NCBI GenBank assembly: GCA_934567115.1
Contig: CAKTJA010000054.1
Span: 1 to 8,350, forward strand
Length of the DNA: 8,350 nt
Direction: 5' to 3'
Source: an uncultured Oscillospiraceae bacterium
GTDB lineage: Bacteria; Bacillota; Clostridia; Oscillospirales; Oscillospiraceae
The notes under the pieces are model-generated. The model had not been told where the DNA came from and ran no database searches. It saw nothing but the letters and a program-made list of their open reading frames with translations. This document shows, piece by piece, positions 6,264-8,350 of the stretch. The position numbers were made by a program, and so were the translations under genes. The number at the start of each line of letters is the position of its first letter. Position 1 is the stretch's first letter.

Positions 6264-6271
6264 ATAGGTAT
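6257..6271. repeat. Short dyad between recombinase and cysteine-rich ORF; candidate attachment-site core
   Basis: ATACC and GGTAT flank a 5-nt centre (AAATA on the plus strand). The dyad lies 17-33 nt past the recombinase stop and contains the only plausible start codon of the cysteine-rich ORF. Large serine recombinases act at imperfect dyads with a central dinucleotide, and several lie with their 3' end against one attachment site. I found no second copy longer than 6-7 bases in the window, so attachment-site status is a guess. Confidence 0.3.
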
Positions 6272-6287
6272 GTAAAGCAATCCTTCC

Positions 6288-7790
6288 TTACACATTTCCC
6301 GCTATTTTCAGATTGATTTTTACGTTTTTTTCACTGTCTACAACAATGGAATCCACGATTTTTCTAAGGTCCATATTGGTCGCGGATCGCAGGCTGAGAA
6401 AGCGTTCGATTTCCGCCAGTGCGTCCTTTGTGATGCTCTCGATGGTCCTTTCCTGTGTGCGCTGTCCCTCAAGGAGAAGGAGCCGGTCGTCGATCACGTT
6501 GATAGCTTCGCTGATTTCCGCCGTCCTGCTTTTCAGCGCCTCCATCGTAATGACGTCATTGGCGTACATCTCCATATACTTTTCCAGCTTTACTTTCAGC
6601 TTGGTCTTCTTCGCCTCAAGCGTTTGGGCGTCCGGCTCACTCGCTTCCACCTCGTTCGCTTCCTTAAACTTACGTGCGATTTCCTGAGCAATGGCCTCCT
6701 TGTTGGAAACAGCTTCTCTCAGGTAGGCGGAGAGCGTGTCGATCAGATCGTCCTCTCTGACGATGGTATTGTTGGGGCACCGTTTTGAGGTGTACTGGTT
6801 ATTGGTCGGACAGCGCCAGTAGATGTAATCGGAGTTTGGGTAATGCGTCACTCTTCGTGAGAAGGCCCGTCCGCATTCCTTGCAGCGAATCAGGGTGCTG
6901 AACAGATGCCGGCTGCTGTACCGCCCGGTGAAATGCGTATATTCGGTCGCGTATTGTTTTCTCCTCTGCTCCAGAATTTCCTGTGCCTGCTGAAAGCGCT
7001 CCGGCGTTATGATGGCCCATTCCGGTCTTTCGTGATGGTAGTGCTCCTCCTCCGGCAGCGACTTCCTCGTTCCTTCAAGGAAGTCTACAATGGTGTAGCG
7101 GTGATTGATGTAGTGACCGCAGTAAATCGGATTTTCCAGTATCCTTCGTATGTTCCGCTGGTTCCATTCGTAACCGAACTTGGTTTTCATCTGCTTTTCA
7201 GCGAGTGTGACAGCGATAAGGCGGCATCCAAGCCCCTTGTCGATGTAGAGGCGGTAGATTTCCCTGACGACCTCCGCCTCCCTCTCATTGATTTCCATGG
7301 TGAAATTATCGATCCGGTCATATCCGAAGATTCGCGGCGGCACTCTTCCCTTCTTTGATGTAATATTCTTCCCGAACTTGACGCGCTTGGACAGATTTGC
7401 GCTTTCCTCCTGCGCCATAGCGCCAAGCAGTGTGATGACGAACTCCGATTCGCCAAGCACCTTCTGGCTGTTGTTGACAAAAATCACGTCGATTCCTCTC
7501 GATTTGAGCTGTCGAATCGACGTGAGCAGGTCTACAGTATTTCGGGCAAATCGAGACACATCCTTGACTACGAGCAGGTCAAACAGCCCAAGCTTTGAGT
7601 CGCTCAGCATTTTATTGAACGCATCGCGCTTTTTGAGCTGCCTGCCTGTGATCCCTTCATCCGTGTAAACATTGACCAGATGATGCCCGTGCTGCTTTGC
7701 GAAGTCCGAGAAAAACTCCATCTGATGCTCTAAGCTATCTAATTGCCGTTCCTCGTCGGTGCTGACCCGTGCGTATCCGCACATTCTCAT
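6288..7790 (-). CDS. Large serine recombinase (site-specific integrase/excisionase)
   Basis: This 500-residue protein is a large serine recombinase, the class that integrates and excises phages, conjugative elements and the sigK skin element. The N-terminal resolvase domain is intact: YARVS gives Arg8 and the nucleophile Ser10. TDEGITGRQLKKRDAFNKML (43-62), VVKDVSRFARN (74-84, with Arg80 and Arg83) and GAMAQEESANLSKRV (123-137) follow. The recombinase domain (about 155-275) includes NIRRILENPIYCGHY. A zinc ribbon has CKEC at 303-306 with C327 and C338. A long coiled coil (about 385-460) and a basic C-terminus complete the layout. The ATG at 7788-7790 sits behind GGAGGAGG and overlaps the small upstream ORF by ATGA. 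Sampled GC content is about 42-58%, well below the spo genes, suggesting acquisition. All catalytic residues are present, so it is probably active. Confidence 0.95.
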   Translation of the reverse strand: MRMCGYARVSTDEERQLDSLEHQMEFFSDFAKQHGHHLVNVYTDEGITGRQLKKRDAFNKMLSDSKLGLFDLLVVKDVSRFARNTVDLLTSIRQLKSRGIDVIFVNNSQKVLGESEFVITLLGAMAQEESANLSKRVKFGKNITSKKGRVPPRIFGYDRIDNFTMEINEREAEVVREIYRLYIDKGLGCRLIAVTLAEKQMKTKFGYEWNQRNIRRILENPIYCGHYINHRYTIVDFLEGTRKSLPEEEHYHHERPEWAIITPERFQQAQEILEQRRKQYATEYTHFTGRYSSRHLFSTLIRCKECGRAFSRRVTHYPNSDYIYWRCPTNNQYTSKRCPNNTIVREDDLIDTLSAYLREAVSNKEAIAQEIARKFKEANEVEASEPDAQTLEAKKTKLKVKLEKYMEMYANDVITMEALKSRTAEISEAINVIDDRLLLLEGQRTQERTIESITKDALAEIERFLSLRSATNMDLRKIVDSIVVDSEKNVKINLKIAGNV

Positions 7791-7912
7791 GTGCCGGCCT
7801 CCTCCCCGCCGGCAATCAGCTTGGAAAGAACGATGTCCTGAATGGCTCTCATCAGTTCGTCAGAAGACAAACCGCATTCGATGGTAAATACCACTTGTGT
7901 TGATTTTCTCAA
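7787..7912 (-). CDS. Small 41-residue protein co-translated with the recombinase
   Basis: A TTG-start ORF of 41 residues (MRKSTQVVFTIECGL...SDELMRAIQDIVLSKLIAGG) lies directly upstream of the recombinase. GGAGG is about 8 nt before the TTG, and its TGA stop overlaps the recombinase ATG as ATGA, so the two are almost certainly translationally coupled. It shows a short beta-like start (QVVFTIE) and one amphipathic helix (about residues 16-33). I recognise no family. Small partners encoded beside large serine recombinases can be recombination directionality factors (such as SprB of SPbeta), but nothing in the sequence proves that here. The alternative is a simple leader peptide that sets recombinase translation. 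Confidence 0.7.
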   Translation of the reverse strand: MRKSTQVVFTIECGLSSDELMRAIQDIVLSKLIAGGEEAGT

Positions 7913-7935
7913 AACAAACACCTCCGCTCAGCGAG

Positions 7936-7966
7936 ATTGTATGTTTTGAGGTATCCGTTCTATGAA
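7936..7966 (-). promoter_or_regulatory. Sigma-E-like promoter before the small ORF and recombinase
   Basis: On the minus strand, CATACAAT (7936-7943) matches all eight positions of the sigma-E -10 consensus CATACAMT. TTCATAGA (7959-7966) matches 6 of 8 positions of GKMATATW, with 15-nt spacing, at the upper end of the normal 13-15. Transcription would start near 7929 and leave a leader of about 17 nt carrying the GGAGG of the small ORF. I found no good sigma-A promoter in the gap; the best alternatives (TGGACA with TCATAG, or TTGCGT with GATAAG) are weaker. Motif match only; chance matches of this size are possible. Confidence 0.5.
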
Positions 7967-7978
7967 TGAACCGCCTCA
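7947..7978. repeat. Imperfect dyad over the putative recombinase promoter
   Basis: TGAGG and CCTCA form the outer arms and GTTC and GAAC the inner arms, with unequal 5-nt and 2-nt bulges and a 7-nt centre. It covers the proposed -35 element of the recombinase promoter. It could be an operator for autoregulation or a recombinase binding site. The rest of the 7913-8104 gap holds only very short frames (such as an 8-codon ORF starting MDKAEAVHS) that I do not regard as genes. Confidence 0.35.
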
Positions 7979-8050
7979 GCTTTGTCCATTCCTTATCGTC
8001 CCGCTTTTGTCCGCTAACGCAAACAATTTTGGGGAATTTTATCCATGGTA

Positions 8051-8091
8051 AGCGGCCGCCGACGCTCCTTTTGCATCGGCAGCCGCCCGCT
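8051..8091 (-). terminator. GC-rich imperfect hairpin after the right-edge gene; possible terminator
   Basis: Fourteen bases past the stop of the right-edge gene, AGCGG...GCCGATGC pairs with GCGTCGGC...CCGCT around a short AAAAGGA loop (8 bp with one G-U, a small internal bulge, then 5 bp). It is well placed to end transcription of that gene, but no clear T run follows on the minus strand. A modest T run (ATTTTT at 8101-8106) lies on the plus-strand side instead. Confidence 0.5.
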
Positions 8092-8104
8092 GAATTTGAA
8101 ATTT

Positions 8105-8350
8105 TTACTTGATGAGCCCGCTCTCTTTCAACAAAATCTCAACGTCTGTGCCCTTGGCCTTTTTCAGGAACAGCTTAAGCATTTCCTTCTCCTTGAAGGA
8201 CAGAGGCGCTTCGCTGATGGGCTTTTTGTCGATGGCGTAGTAGCAGGCGCGCAGCAGCTCGCGCACGTCGTACTTGCTGCCCCAGACCTCCGGCACGCCG
8301 CGGTCGACGTTCAGCAGGGTGTAGACCGCCTCCATGCCCGTGCGGATGGA
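8105..8350 (-). CDS. C-terminal 81 residues of an unidentified protein (5' end outside window)
   Basis: The frame is open to the right edge and ends in TAA at 8105-8107. The visible residues contain TLLNVDRGVPEVWGSKYDVR, then ELLRACYYAIDKK, and a charged helical tail (LSFKEKEMLKLFLKKAKGTD) ending ESGLIK. The internal Met at 8335 is unlikely to be the start because it has no Shine-Dalgarno and the frame continues. It looks soluble, with no membrane segment. I cannot assign a family. GC content is between that of the recombinase and the spo genes, so it does not reveal whether this is host chromosome or element cargo. Confidence 0.75.
   Translation of the reverse strand, partial: SIRTGMEAVYTLLNVDRGVPEVWGSKYDVRELLRACYYAIDKKPISEAPLSFKEKEMLKLFLKKAKGTDVEILLKESGLIK

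Noticed and set aside
6264..6300. A sigma-K or sigma-E promoter for the cysteine-rich ORF based on CATACCTAT
   Set aside because: The second half of the motif does not fit either consensus, no -35 stands at the right distance, and the start point would fall downstream of the putative start codon.
7913..8050. Second attachment site (direct repeat of the 6257-6290 region) at the other side of the recombinase
   Set aside because: Only 6-base matches were found by eye (ATACCT, ACATAC, AAGGAA), which are expected by chance, so I do not call a complete small element inside the window.

Overview
The window looks like a chromosomal segment of a high-GC, spore-forming member of the Clostridia (an Oscillospiraceae-like gut Firmicute is my guess). 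The evidence is a complete eight-gene spoIIIA operon, a following asp23-nusB pair, Gram-positive-type Shine-Dalgarno sequences and sigma-E-type promoter motifs. All recognised genes lie on the minus strand, so the order of transcription runs from high to low coordinates. Long open frames on the plus strand are high-GC shadows.

Positions 1-892: nusB (its 3' end is off the left edge) and an Asp23/Gls24-family gene, preceded by a good sigma-A-type promoter (extended -10) just after spoIIIAH. Positions 919-5580: spoIIIAA to spoIIIAH, tightly packed with overlapping stop and start codons. They encode the mother-cell half of the SpoIIIA-SpoIIQ channel that links mother cell and forespore. The operon is preceded by a near-consensus sigma-E promoter (-35 at 5633-5640, -10 at 5611-5618) that is physically superimposed on an intrinsic terminator (5619-5649), so incoming transcription is stopped where mother-cell transcription begins.

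Positions 5799-6263: a cysteine-rich protein (20 Cys in 154 residues, with a CGCGQTS repeat) that may be a spore-surface component. Its 5' end is abnormal: there is no ATG, no well-placed ribosome binding site, and the frame runs straight back into the stop codon of the gene upstream. Positions 6288-7912: an intact large serine recombinase and a 41-residue TTG-start ORF that overlaps it by 3 nt (ATGA junction). Their GC content is visibly lower than that of the spo genes, which suggests acquisition. A sequence resembling a sigma-E promoter (-35 at 7959-7966, -10 at 7936-7943) stands directly in front of this pair. Positions 8105-8350: the C-terminal 81 residues of an unrecognised protein that runs off the right edge.

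The most interesting reading is that a recombinase with a mother-cell-type promoter abuts the apparently beheaded 5' end of a possible spore-coat gene. This resembles the skin element of sigK (spoIVCA) and similar sporulation-gene intervening elements. The window may hold one end of a developmentally excised element that restores the cysteine-rich gene during sporulation. This is an inference. The second attachment site and the missing 5' gene fragment are not visible here and would lie beyond 8350 if the idea is right.
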